NCBI GenBank assembly: GCA_016195025.1 | Contig: JACQAL010000020.1 | Location: 1-36,148 of the forward strand | Source of the DNA: Bacteroidota bacterium | GTDB lineage: Bacteria > Bacteroidota > Bacteroidia > Palsa-948 | Reading direction: 5' to 3' | Length of the DNA stretch: 36,148 nucleotides | In this document: positions 14,776-21,949 of the stretch, piece after piece | How positions within the stretch are numbered: the first letter of the stretch is position 1 | How the letters are laid out: each line of letters begins with the position of its first letter | Notes under the pieces: generated by a model | What the model saw: only the letters and a program-made list of their open reading frames with translations | Databases searched by the model: none | What the model was told of the DNA's origin: nothing | Position numbers and translations under genes: made by a program

Positions 14776-16695
14776 ATGAAAAAAAGTTTTCAGGAAATCA
14801 AACTGCTTCTCCTCCGCCTTTCCGTTGCGCTTCTCACCTACCCCATTTGCAAAATACTTTTCTTCTTTTTCAATCATAGTTATTTTACAGATGTTTCATT
14901 CGGAGAATTTCTGAAAATTCTTTTTTTCGGATTGCGGTTTGATGTTTCAGCAGTAATTCTGATGAACGTTCCGTTTATTTTACTTCACATCATTCCGTTT
15001 GCTTTCACAAGAAAAAACTGGTGGCAATTAATTTTGAAATTCTTTTTTCTGATTCCCAACTCCATTGCCATTCTCGCCAACTGCATTGATTTGGAATATT
15101 ACAAATACACGCTCAAGCGCACCACCGCAGATTTTTTTTCACTCTTCTCGCTCGGTTCTGATGTAACAATCCTGCTTCTGCAGTATGTAAAAGATTTCTG
15201 GTATGTGGGATTAATCTGGATTGCGCTTACTATTTCTATTTGGTGGCTTTATAATAAAACAAAAAGGAGTTATCAGGTAGAAAATAAATTCAACAGTTCA
15301 AGAATTATTTCATGGATGATTTTTAATTCGGTATTAATTGGAATTTTCATTATCGGCTTCCGCGGAGGATTGCAGCTTCGCCCGATTATGCTGATTACTG
15401 CTTCAGAATATGTTTCAGCAAAAAATATTCCGCTCATTCTTAATACGCCATTTACTATCATCACCACTTTTCAACTGGAAAAAATAGAAGAGAAAAAATA
15501 TTTTCCGGAAGAAGAATTAAAAAAAATCTTCAATCCCAATCATCCAGCCATCCAATCATCCAGCCATCCGGCCATCCAGCCATCCAACATTTTTATCATC
15601 ATTCTCGAAAGTTTTTCAAAGGAATACACCACACTTGGAAAAAGAAAAAGTTACACTCCCTTCCTCGATTCGCTGATGAATGAAAGTTTGGTATTTGATA
15701 ATGCTTTTGCCAACGGAAAAAGGTCTATCGAAGGAATTCCCGCAGTGCTCGCAGGCATTCCCGGGCTGATGAATGAATCTTTTATTACTTCCACTTACTG
15801 CGGAAATCAATTCAACTCGCTTGCAAGCGCGCTGAAAGAAAAAAATTATTCCACCGCATTTTTTCACGGGGGAACAAACGGCACTATGGGTTTTGACGGC
15901 TTCTGCGGTTCGGCTGGTTTCGAAAAATACTTCGGACGATTTGAATACAATAATGACAAAGATTACGATGGCGAATGGGGAATCCGGGACGAAAAGTTTT
16001 TTCAGTTTACCGAAAAGAAAGTTTCGGAAATGAAAGAGCCATTTCTTGCAGCGCTGTTTTCACTTTCTTCTCATCATCCGTATACTATTCCGGAAGAATA
16101 TAAAAATAAATTTACAGGCGGAGAGCATCCGATTTTGAAAAGCGTTCAGTATGCAGATTACTCGCTTAAGAAATTTTTTGAGTCCGCCTCAAAAGAAAAA
16201 TGGTTCGACAGCACGTTATTTGTTATCACTGCCGACCACACCGGACCTTCGTCCGATATTTTTTACAGCAACAGCGCTGGGAGTTTTGAAGTGCCCATTA
16301 TTTTTTACAAACACAACAGCCACTTGAAAGAAAAAAAATCCACCATCGCGCAGCAAATAGATATTATGCCAACGGTTCTAAATTTTTTGAACTATGATAA
16401 ATCTTATTTTGCTTTTGGAAATAATCTTCTTGATACGACCTCGAAAAAGTTTGCAGTGAATTTTATCAACAATGTTTATCAGATTTTTCAGGATGATTAT
16501 TTATTGCAGTTTGACGGAAATAAAACAATCGGATTTTATAATTTTAAAACCGATTCGCTGCTACAAAATAATCTTCATGAGCAAACCTCAAAGGTTTTAA
16601 AAACCTTTGAGGTTTCAATGGAAGAAAAATTAAAAGCAATTATTCAAACATATAATTCAGGAATGATTCATAATAAAATGACGGCCGATAAATGA
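14776..16695 (+). CDS. LTA-synthase-like phosphoglycerol transferase (sulfatase superfamily)
   Basis: This 639-residue membrane protein has about five N-terminal membrane segments (residues 10-225) followed by an external alkaline-phosphatase/sulfatase catalytic domain from 272. LtaS-type enzymes move glycerol phosphate from phosphatidylglycerol to an acceptor and leave diacylglycerol. Likely catalytic and metal residues are Glu278 in IILES, Ser317 in ANGKRSIEG (where LtaS has Thr), and Asp487-His488 in TADHTG; the acceptor may be a glycan or another lipid. A six-copy octamer array encodes residues 256-271, exactly at the junction between membrane and catalytic parts. A 33-bp palindrome encodes part of the C-terminal tail. 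The stop overlaps the start of the next gene by four bases (ATGA), suggesting translational coupling. Confidence 0.88.
   Translation: MKKSFQEIKLLLLRLSVALLTYPICKILFFFFNHSYFTDVSFGEFLKILFFGLRFDVSAVILMNVPFILLHIIPFAFTRKNWWQLILKFFFLIPNSIAILANCIDLEYYKYTLKRTTADFFSLFSLGSDVTILLLQYVKDFWYVGLIWIALTISIWWLYNKTKRSYQVENKFNSSRIISWMIFNSVLIGIFIIGFRGGLQLRPIMLITASEYVSAKNIPLILNTPFTIITTFQLEKIEEKKYFPEEELKKIFNPNHPAIQSSSHPAIQPSNIFIIILESFSKEYTTLGKRKSYTPFLDSLMNESLVFDNAFANGKRSIEGIPAVLAGIPGLMNESFITSTYCGNQFNSLASALKEKNYSTAFFHGGTNGTMGFDGFCGSAGFEKYFGRFEYNNDKDYDGEWGIRDEKFFQFTEKKVSEMKEPFLAALFSLSSHHPYTIPEEYKNKFTGGEHPILKSVQYADYSLKKFFESASKEKWFDSTLFVITADHTGPSSDIFYSNSAGSFEVPIIFYKHNSHLKEKKSTIAQQIDIMPTVLNFLNYDKSYFAFGNNLLDTTSKKFAVNFINNVYQIFQDDYLLQFDGNKTIGFYNFKTDSLLQNNLHEQTSKVLKTFEVSMEEKLKAIIQTYNSGMIHNKMTADK
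15541..15588 (+). repeat. Six tandem octamers CATCCAGC inside the transferase gene
   Basis: The units are CATCCAGC, CATCCAAT, CATCCAGC, CATCCGGC, CATCCAGC and CATCCAAC. The total of 48 bases encodes two 8-residue repeats, HPAIQSSS and HPAIQPSN. Gain or loss of one or two units would shift the frame before the catalytic domain. Confidence 0.95.
16583..16615. repeat. 33-bp perfect palindrome inside the transferase gene
   Basis: AAACCTCAAAGGTTTT and its exact complement flank one central A (16+1+16). It encodes in-frame residues in the segment TSKVLKTFEVS near the protein's C-terminus, about 80 bases before the stop. Confidence 0.92.
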
Positions 16696-17606
16696 AAAAG
16701 AAAATCCTTTTCATAATTAATCCCATTTCAGGAGTTGGCAGACATAAAACCGTTGAAAAACTTATTGGGGAAAAACTAAACAGAAACATTTTTGATTACG
16801 AACTCGCTTATACCAAAGCCGCTAAACACGCGATTGAACTCAGCAAAAAAGGCACGGAAGAAAACTTTGATATTGTGGTTGCAGTTGGAGGCGATGGTTC
16901 GGTGAATGAAGTGGGAAGAAGTTTGGTAAATGAAGTGGGAAGAAGTTTGGTGAATGTTGGTCGGGATTTAAAATCCCGACCGGCTTTAGCAATTCTTCCC
17001 TGCGGCTCCGGAAACGGAACGGCAAGGCACATGAAAATTCCTATGAATCTGAAAAAAGCAATGGAAGTAATCAACCGACAAAAAATTTCTGTGATTGATA
17101 CTTTCAATGTGAATGAAGAAATTGCAATCAACACAGCGGGAATAGGATTTGCCGCGCACATTGCGCACGAGTTTTCTAAATTCAAAAAGCGCGGATTCAA
17201 AAATTATCTGAAGATTGCTGTGCGCGATTCCATGAAATATAAATCCCAGAAATGCGAAGTGGAAATGAATGGTGAGAAAAAAGAAATGGATGCATTTATC
17301 ATTGATGTTTGCAACGGCACTCAATGGGGGAACAACGCTGTGATTGCTCCGCACGCAAAAAATGATGATGAAATTTTAGATTTATGTTTAGTAAAAGATT
17401 TTCCATACATAAATTTTCCTTTCCTCGCAACAAGATTATTTACTCACTCTATTCACCATTCAAAATTTGTGGAGTTCAAAAAAATTACTGAAGCAATTAT
17501 TCACCAGGAAAGAAATTATGCTCACATTGACGGTGAGCCGGTAATTATAGGAAAAGAATTAAAAGTGAAAATAAATCCGCTTTCGCTGAAAGTTATTGTG
17601 CCGTAA
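16692..17606 (+). CDS. Diacylglycerol/lipid kinase family protein
   Basis: This 304-residue cytoplasmic enzyme would phosphorylate diacylglycerol or a related lipid with ATP. Motifs: FIINPISGVGRHK at residues 7-19, VAVGGDGSVNEVG at 63-75 with the kinase GGDG signature, LPCGSGNGTARHM at 102-114, NTAGIGFAAHI, and HIDGEPV near the end. Between GGDGSVNEVG and ALAILPCGSGNG there are about 18 extra residues: VNEVGRSL occurs twice through a 24-bp tandem duplication, followed by GRDLKSRP from a palindrome. The frame is intact. It overlaps the LTA-synthase-like gene by four bases. In Firmicutes the pair LtaS and DgkB work together, with the kinase recycling the diacylglycerol that LtaS releases; the same link is a fair inference here. 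Confidence 0.92.
   Translation: MKKKILFIINPISGVGRHKTVEKLIGEKLNRNIFDYELAYTKAAKHAIELSKKGTEENFDIVVAVGGDGSVNEVGRSLVNEVGRSLVNVGRDLKSRPALAILPCGSGNGTARHMKIPMNLKKAMEVINRQKISVIDTFNVNEEIAINTAGIGFAAHIAHEFSKFKKRGFKNYLKIAVRDSMKYKSQKCEVEMNGEKKEMDAFIIDVCNGTQWGNNAVIAPHAKNDDEILDLCLVKDFPYINFPFLATRLFTHSIHHSKFVEFKKITEAIIHQERNYAHIDGEPVIIGKELKVKINPLSLKVIVP
16901..16948 (+). repeat. 24-bp tandem duplication in the kinase gene
   Basis: Copies at 16901-16924 and 16925-16948 differ at one base, and a partial third copy follows. Together they encode the repeated residues VNEVGRSL. Confidence 0.93.
16959..16981. repeat. Palindrome in the kinase gene sharing a core with a terminator
   Basis: GGTCGGGATTT and its complement AAATCCCGACC flank one central A (11+1+11). 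The 15-base core GGGATTTAAAATCCC (16963-16977) is identical to 13349-13363. It encodes GRDLKSRP in frame. Confidence 0.92.
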
Positions 17607-17617
17607 GTTGCCCTAAA

Positions 17618-17659
17618 TCCCTAAAGGGGACTTTGAAAAGTATTTTCTCCCTTTAGGGA
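17618..17659. terminator. Bidirectional terminator between convergent genes
   Basis: TCCCTAAAGGG (17618-17628) and CCCTTTAGGGA (17649-17659) are perfect 11-bp arms around a loop of about 20 bases, with further partial GCCC/GGGC pairing outside. It separates the kinase gene from the convergent Met/Cys-rich gene. Confidence 0.75.
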
Positions 17660-17670
17660 CGGGGCATATT

Positions 17671-18174
17671 CTATTTTTTCTTCACCACCGAATCTTTCTT
17701 CATCATCTTCATATCGCATTTGCCGTCTCCTTTTTTCATTTCAGGGCAACCATTATCATCGTCATCATCATCGCACTTCATTCCGCCTTTATCACAACTT
17801 CCTCCTTTGCACATGCCGCAGCAATTTCCTCCGCTTCCGCTCATCATCGGGCACATCTGATTCATTCCACACATTCCTCCTCCTCCCATCATGCACATTC
17901 CTTTTCCCATTCCCATTCCGCAATTATTCATTCCCATGTTGCAATTTCCTCCGTACATCATTTCCATCCTGCATTCTTTTTTCATTCTACAACCATACAT
18001 GCAGCAACGCAAGCCGCAGCATGCAAGATTCAGAAGCGCAACAATAATTACAAACCATGCAGCCACTTTGAAAAGTATGCTCAGGTTTTCTTTCTGTGTT
18101 TTATACAGAAACCATACGCCCGCGGTGAGTGAAATCAGCGAGAGCGCGATTGAAACATTTGGTAAACAATTCAT
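17671..18174 (-). CDS. Met/Cys/Gly-rich membrane protein, possible metal binder
   Basis: This 167-residue protein has two likely membrane segments (about 6-23 and 33-53). They are followed by a tail extremely rich in Met, Cys and Gly, with Asp and Lys near the end. I count about 19 Cys and 24 Met in the whole protein. Motifs include LACCGLRCCMYGC, MGMNNCGMGMG, NCCGMCKGGSC and a run of six Asp after MKC. Met- and Cys-rich clusters of this sort typically bind Cu(I) or other soft metals, so metal storage, sensing or detoxification is possible, but no known family is recognised. It has a good -7 motif at 18200-18207 and shares a terminator with the convergent kinase gene. Confidence 0.75.
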   Translation of the reverse strand: MNCLPNVSIALSLISLTAGVWFLYKTQKENLSILFKVAAWFVIIVALLNLACCGLRCCMYGCRMKKECRMEMMYGGNCNMGMNNCGMGMGKGMCMMGGGGMCGMNQMCPMMSGSGGNCCGMCKGGSCDKGGMKCDDDDDDNGCPEMKKGDGKCDMKMMKKDSVVKKK

Positions 18175-18199
18175 AGTTTTTTTGTTTTAAATATTTTAT

Positions 18200-18207
18200 C
18201 AAAGGTA
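18200..18207 (-). promoter_or_regulatory. -7 motif for the Met/Cys-rich gene
   Basis: On the minus strand 18207-18200 reads TACCTTTG, an exact TAnnTTTG match, 25 bases before the ATG at 18174. No convincing -33 box is seen. Confidence 0.45.
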
Positions 18208-18266
18208 GAAAAGTAATTTATACTTTTAGGACGATTGAAAATAATTTTTATCATCTGAATTTATTT

Positions 18267-18710
18267 ATGGGCGAAGGGCTTTTGAAATCTTACACAATAA
18301 TTCCACCGGCAATTCCTTCAGCCGGAGTTTATTTTTTTACTACCGACAGCGGGGTAAAATACGAAGTGCGTTTCGGAAGAAGAAAAGATAATATACTTCA
18401 CGCAACAATTGTTTTCGGAGTCATCAACGATGAATACGAAGGCGAAGAATACGTGGAAACAAACCGCGGAGAAGTTTATCACGTAATGTCAACACTCGTA
18501 AAAGTCATTCGCATGTTTATGGCGGAACACAGCAAAGTGATGATTTATGAATTTACCGGCATTGCAAAAGAAGGCGAACCGGATGAAGGCGCAACTGCGC
18601 GGACAAATCTTTATAAAAGATATTTACCCCAAATTTTTCCTCCCGAAGAAGGTTGGTCTTTCAAATTTCAGGGGAGCAATGCGGTGGTGACGAGAAAAGA
18701 AAAATATTAA
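18267..18710 (+). CDS. Uncharacterised 147-residue cytoplasmic protein
   Basis: This single-domain soluble protein has no signal peptide or membrane segment. Visible features are GVYFFTTDSGVKYEVRFGR, ATIVFGVINDEYEGEEYVE, a helix VYHVMSTLVKVIRMFM, and a C-terminal stretch TNLYKRYLPQIFPPEEGW. The pattern (beta strands, helix, strands) looks like a compact folded protein, and it has the look of a conserved Bacteroidota hypothetical, but I cannot name a family. TACTTTTA at 18221-18228 is a 7/8 match to the -7 motif and could be its promoter. A hairpin follows the stop. Confidence 0.75.
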   Translation: MGEGLLKSYTIIPPAIPSAGVYFFTTDSGVKYEVRFGRRKDNILHATIVFGVINDEYEGEEYVETNRGEVYHVMSTLVKVIRMFMAEHSKVMIYEFTGIAKEGEPDEGATARTNLYKRYLPQIFPPEEGWSFKFQGSNAVVTRKEKY

Positions 18711-18739
18711 AACCCGTAGAATAAAATATTCAACGGGTT
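18711..18739. terminator. Hairpin between convergent genes, overlapping a stop codon
   Basis: AACCCGTAGAATA and TATTCAACGGGTT pair at 12 of 13 positions around a 3-base loop. The stem starts right after the stop of the plus-strand gene and covers two bases of the minus-strand gene's stop codon (18738-18740), so it could serve both genes. Confidence 0.75.
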
Positions 18740-20000
18740 AAATCCTGATTCCGATTACAAGGATATCATCTATCTGGTCAAGATTTCCTTTCCATGATTC
18801 AATAGTGCTGTCTAATATTTTTTTCTGCTCATTCATTTCTTTTTCATGAATGGAAAGAAGAAGCTCTTCCAACTGGCGGTACATGAATTTTTTTCTTTTC
18901 GGTCCGCCAAACTGGTCGGCATAGCCATCGGAGAAAAGATAAATTGAATCTCCTTTTTCAAGAGAAATTTTATTTAATGTGAACGGTTTGGGATTCGGAT
19001 GGGAACCGATGGGTTGTTTGTCAGCAGGAATTTCTTGTAATTTATTATTGCGAATAATCCATAACGGATTATTAGCCCCGGAAAATAAAAGTTCATTTCC
19101 TTTTATGGCGCAGAGAGAAATATCCATTCCGTCTTTATTTTCCATCACTTCTCCTTTCTGCCTGAGAGCGCGGATAATTTTTTCGCGAAGTTCATTCAGA
19201 ATTAAATTGGGCTGAAGAATATCTTTTTCATTCACCACTTCATTCAGAAAAGAATTTCCGATCATGCTCATAAATCCTCCGGGAACCCCGTGACCGGTGC
19301 AATCTACCGCTGCAATAAATGTTGTGCTATCGCGATGTGTGAACCAATAAAAATCTCCGCTCACAATATCTTTTGGCTTGAAAAGAATGAATGATTGAGG
19401 CAAATTTTTTTTGATTTCATCCACATCGCTGAGAATTGCCTGCTGAATACGCTGCGCGTAATTGATGGAATCGGTGATGTCTTTATTTTTTTGCTCGATA
19501 ATGTAATTTTTATCGCGGATATCTTTTTCCATTCGCAAGCGTTCGCGAATATCGCGCGCGTAAATTAAAATTGCAGGTCGTCCGTCATAGGGAATAACTT
19601 TCGCGCTGCATTCCACCGGAAGAATTTCTCCCGAGGCAGTTACAAAAGGAACATCGGTATAAATCAATCCTTTCTTTTCCCATACATCGGCAATCACTTC
19701 AGAACTTCTGTTCAGCATTTCTTTCGGATGCAAATCAAAAACTGTAAGCTTCAAAAGTTTTTCGTGAGGATAGCCAAGCAATTCGCTGAGTTTGGGATTG
19801 GCGGTATAAATATTTCCGTTTACAATATCAATTACGAGAAGTGCATCATTCGCCTGCTGGGTAATATTTTCAAAATTACTTTTATCGGTGGAAATTTCTT
19901 TCAGCGACTTCTGAATATTATTTCTTTTCACAAAAAAAATAATAGCAAAAACTCCTGCGAGAACAGCAGAGGAAATAGAAATTATTGTAACCGGGTTCAT
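18738..20000 (-). CDS. Membrane-anchored PAS / SpoIIE-type protein phosphatase
   Basis: This 420-residue signalling protein has one membrane helix (about residues 4-24), a PAS sensor (44-155), a helical linker with the Bacteroidota pattern DSINYAQRIQQAIL (177-190), and a SpoIIE/PP2C phosphatase domain (205-420). Metal-binding residues are in place: SGDFYWF (Asp216), AAVDCTGHGVPGG (Asp233), FSDGYADQFGG (Asp358) and DQIDDILV (Asp411-Asp412). Such enzymes dephosphorylate Ser/Thr in anti-sigma-factor antagonists and similar switches, but no partner kinase is nearby. Its ATG overlaps the TAA of the upstream thioredoxin-like gene (TAATG), pointing to coupled translation of the two. Confidence 0.92.
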   Translation of the reverse strand: MNPVTIISISSAVLAGVFAIIFFVKRNNIQKSLKEISTDKSNFENITQQANDALLVIDIVNGNIYTANPKLSELLGYPHEKLLKLTVFDLHPKEMLNRSSEVIADVWEKKGLIYTDVPFVTASGEILPVECSAKVIPYDGRPAILIYARDIRERLRMEKDIRDKNYIIEQKNKDITDSINYAQRIQQAILSDVDEIKKNLPQSFILFKPKDIVSGDFYWFTHRDSTTFIAAVDCTGHGVPGGFMSMIGNSFLNEVVNEKDILQPNLILNELREKIIRALRQKGEVMENKDGMDISLCAIKGNELLFSGANNPLWIIRNNKLQEIPADKQPIGSHPNPKPFTLNKISLEKGDSIYLFSDGYADQFGGPKRKKFMYRQLEELLLSIHEKEMNEQKKILDSTIESWKGNLDQIDDILVIGIRI

Positions 20001-20995
20001 TAATTCAATTTCTCAAGAACAGGAAAAATAGTTGTGGGGTCAAGAAATTCTCCGATGCGGTCTGGCTTGGAAGTGTAGCGCACAATTCCATTTTTGTCTA
20101 TAAGAAATGAAGCGGGCAAAGGAAGTCTGGGATTATATTTTTCTCCGACAACATCGGTGGGCAACTGCACGCCAAAACTTTTTGCCACTTCCTGCTTTTC
20201 ATCGTAGATGACGTTAATATTAATTCCAAGATTTGTTGTCATGTCTTTATCCACAGCATCTTTTACAGAAGGGCTGACGGTAAGCAATTGAACATTTTTT
20301 TCGTTGAACTTGTGGCGGTGCTGTTCATAGGTTCTCAATTTAATTCTGCACGAAGGGCACCAGTCATTGCGAATGAAAATGAGAAGAACGTGCTGTTTAT
20401 CTTTATAATCTATAAGTGAAATTGTGTTTCCATCTTTATCAGGCAAAGAAAAATTTGGAGCATTTTTTCCCACTTCCACATTTTGTTTTTTCCCTTTCAT
20501 ATATTTCAACGAGCCGCTGGTGAAAATAAAATCCTTTGTTGCAAAAACAGCATTCACAATTAGAGGCAATGCAGGCAGCGCCCATCCTTTCCACCCGCAA
20601 CCATAATGAATATTGCCGTAGGCATAGCAGGCAATAGAAGCAATGACAAGAACCGGGTCAAGCCACAAGAAATCAGATTCAGAAAACCATTTGCGAAAAT
20701 ATTTTTTGAAAGAGCCATAAGCAAGCAGCATTGCAATTGTGATAAAAGGAATTGCTGGCAGGCGGTGGTCGAGAGAAATGCCGAGCGTGAGCATGGAAAG
20801 AAAAATTCCGAGAAGTTGGTATTTGCTTGCATATTTTTCAAACTCGCTCATGGTTGCACCGAATGCGAGAAGCGAAGCAATGGAAGCAATTAAACGAAAA
20901 TCAAATGCAGGAGCGGTAAAATAAACATACGCGCTTAACCCAAGCGATGCTGCAGAAAGAACAACAGAGATGGTTGTGTTGCGGTGAAATGCCAT
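20000..20995 (-). CDS. Membrane protein with C-terminal thioredoxin/AhpC-TSA-like domain
   Basis: This 331-residue protein has an N-terminal membrane part with about five or six hydrophobic segments (residues 8-165). It is followed by a redoxin domain from about 180: VGKNAPNFSLPDKDGN, then FIRNDWCPSCRIKL with a CPSC centre at Cys213 and Cys216, and FLIDKNGIVRYTS. The domain faces away from the last membrane helix; periplasmic thiol-disulfide exchange or peroxide reduction is plausible. The ATG at 20995 is preferred over an upstream in-frame TTG at 21016, because the -7 motif TATATTTG at 21021-21014 would overlap that TTG. Its stop overlaps the start of the PAS/SpoIIE gene. Confidence 0.85.
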   Translation of the reverse strand: MAFHRNTTISVVLSAASLGLSAYVYFTAPAFDFRLIASIASLLAFGATMSEFEKYASKYQLLGIFLSMLTLGISLDHRLPAIPFITIAMLLAYGSFKKYFRKWFSESDFLWLDPVLVIASIACYAYGNIHYGCGWKGWALPALPLIVNAVFATKDFIFTSGSLKYMKGKKQNVEVGKNAPNFSLPDKDGNTISLIDYKDKQHVLLIFIRNDWCPSCRIKLRTYEQHRHKFNEKNVQLLTVSPSVKDAVDKDMTTNLGININVIYDEKQEVAKSFGVQLPTDVVGEKYNPRLPLPASFLIDKNGIVRYTSKPDRIGEFLDPTTIFPVLEKLN

Positions 20996-21013
20996 GGGGA
21001 TGAAAATTAAAAT

Positions 21014-21021
21014 CAAATATA
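21014..21021 (-). promoter_or_regulatory. -7 motif for the redoxin-phosphatase operon
   Basis: On the minus strand 21021-21014 reads TATATTTG, an exact TAnnTTTG match, 18 bases before the ATG at 20995 and inside the short gap after xerD. No clear -33 box. Confidence 0.5.
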
Positions 21022-21035
21022 AAAAAATTATCGTT

Positions 21036-21947
21036 TCATTTTTTTCTCACAGAACGCGGATGAAATTTTTCAATCGTATCGCGCAAATATTTTCTGTCGA
21101 GATGCGTATAAATTTCGGTGGTGGTGATGCTTTCGTGTCCCAGCATTTCCTGCACTGCGCGAAGGTCTGCGCCATTTTCTACAAGATGTGTTGCGAATGA
21201 ATGGCGAAATGTATGCGGACTAACATGTTTTTTCAAACCGATTTGCTGAGCAAGTTTCTTTATAATAAGGAAGACCATCACCGTTGTAAGTTTTTTCCCG
21301 CGGTTGTTCAGAAAAATAAAATCTTCAAAACCTTTTTGCACTGCAAGATGAACTCTGATTTCATTTTTATAAATGTTAATCCATTTCATTGCTTCATTTC
21401 CGATGGGAATTAACCGCTGCTTGTTTCCTTTTCCAATCACGCGGATAAATCCGGTATCGAAAAACAAATCTGAAATTTTCAGATTCACCAATTCGCTCAC
21501 GCGCAAACCACACGAATACATTGTCTCAAGCATGGTTCTGTCGCGATGACCTTTTGCAGAAGATACATCCACTGCAATTAAAAGATTGTTGATGTCATCC
21601 ACATTCAAAACATCCGGAAGTTTTCTGCCGAGCCGAGGAGTTTCTAAAAGTTCGGTTGGATTTTTTGTGACAAGATTTTCGAGAAGAAGATATTTGTAAA
21701 ATGCGCGGATACCTGAAATAACTCTCGATTGTGTTGTTGCGCTTCTTTGAAGTTTATTCAGCCATTCAATAAATTCAGTCAAATGTTTATGTTCGATTTT
21801 CCCCGGAGATAAATCATATTTTTTCTCGGAAAGAAACTGAACAAATCTTTCCATGTCTTCCGTGTAAGCTACAATGGAATTTTTCGCAAGCGATTTTTCC
21901 AGTTTAAGAAACGATTGAAAACCTTTTATATTAACCTGCCATTGCAT
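21036..21947 (-). CDS. xerD: Site-specific tyrosine recombinase XerD
   Basis: This 303-residue recombinase resolves chromosome dimers at dif, with XerC and FtsK. It has the N-terminal SAM-like core-binding domain (1-105) and the catalytic domain (110-303). All catalytic residues are visible: Arg149 in CGLRVSE, Lys173 in GKGNKQR, His245 and Arg248 in SPHTFRHSF, His271 in LGHESI and Tyr280 in TEIYTHL. Length and motifs fit the housekeeping recombinase, not a phage or conjugative integrase. Its start is two bases from the proposed start of the divergent TPR membrane gene. Confidence 0.93.
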   Translation of the reverse strand: MQWQVNIKGFQSFLKLEKSLAKNSIVAYTEDMERFVQFLSEKKYDLSPGKIEHKHLTEFIEWLNKLQRSATTQSRVISGIRAFYKYLLLENLVTKNPTELLETPRLGRKLPDVLNVDDINNLLIAVDVSSAKGHRDRTMLETMYSCGLRVSELVNLKISDLFFDTGFIRVIGKGNKQRLIPIGNEAMKWINIYKNEIRVHLAVQKGFEDFIFLNNRGKKLTTVMVFLIIKKLAQQIGLKKHVSPHTFRHSFATHLVENGADLRAVQEMLGHESITTTEIYTHLDRKYLRDTIEKFHPRSVRKK

Positions 21948-21949
21948 AC

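Noticed and set aside
13139-15588. Tandem repeats considered as CRISPR arrays
   Set aside because: Units are directly adjacent with no unique spacers of about 30 bases, and no cas genes are present.
16901-16981. Kinase insert as a sequencing or assembly error
   Set aside because: The frame is intact on both sides, the palindrome core recurs elsewhere, and similar in-frame elements occur in other genes; only raw reads could fully exclude an error in the 24-bp duplication.
21036-21947. Tyrosine recombinase as a sign of a mobile element
   Set aside because: Length and motifs fit chromosomal XerD, the neighbours are housekeeping genes, and no attachment repeats or cargo were seen.
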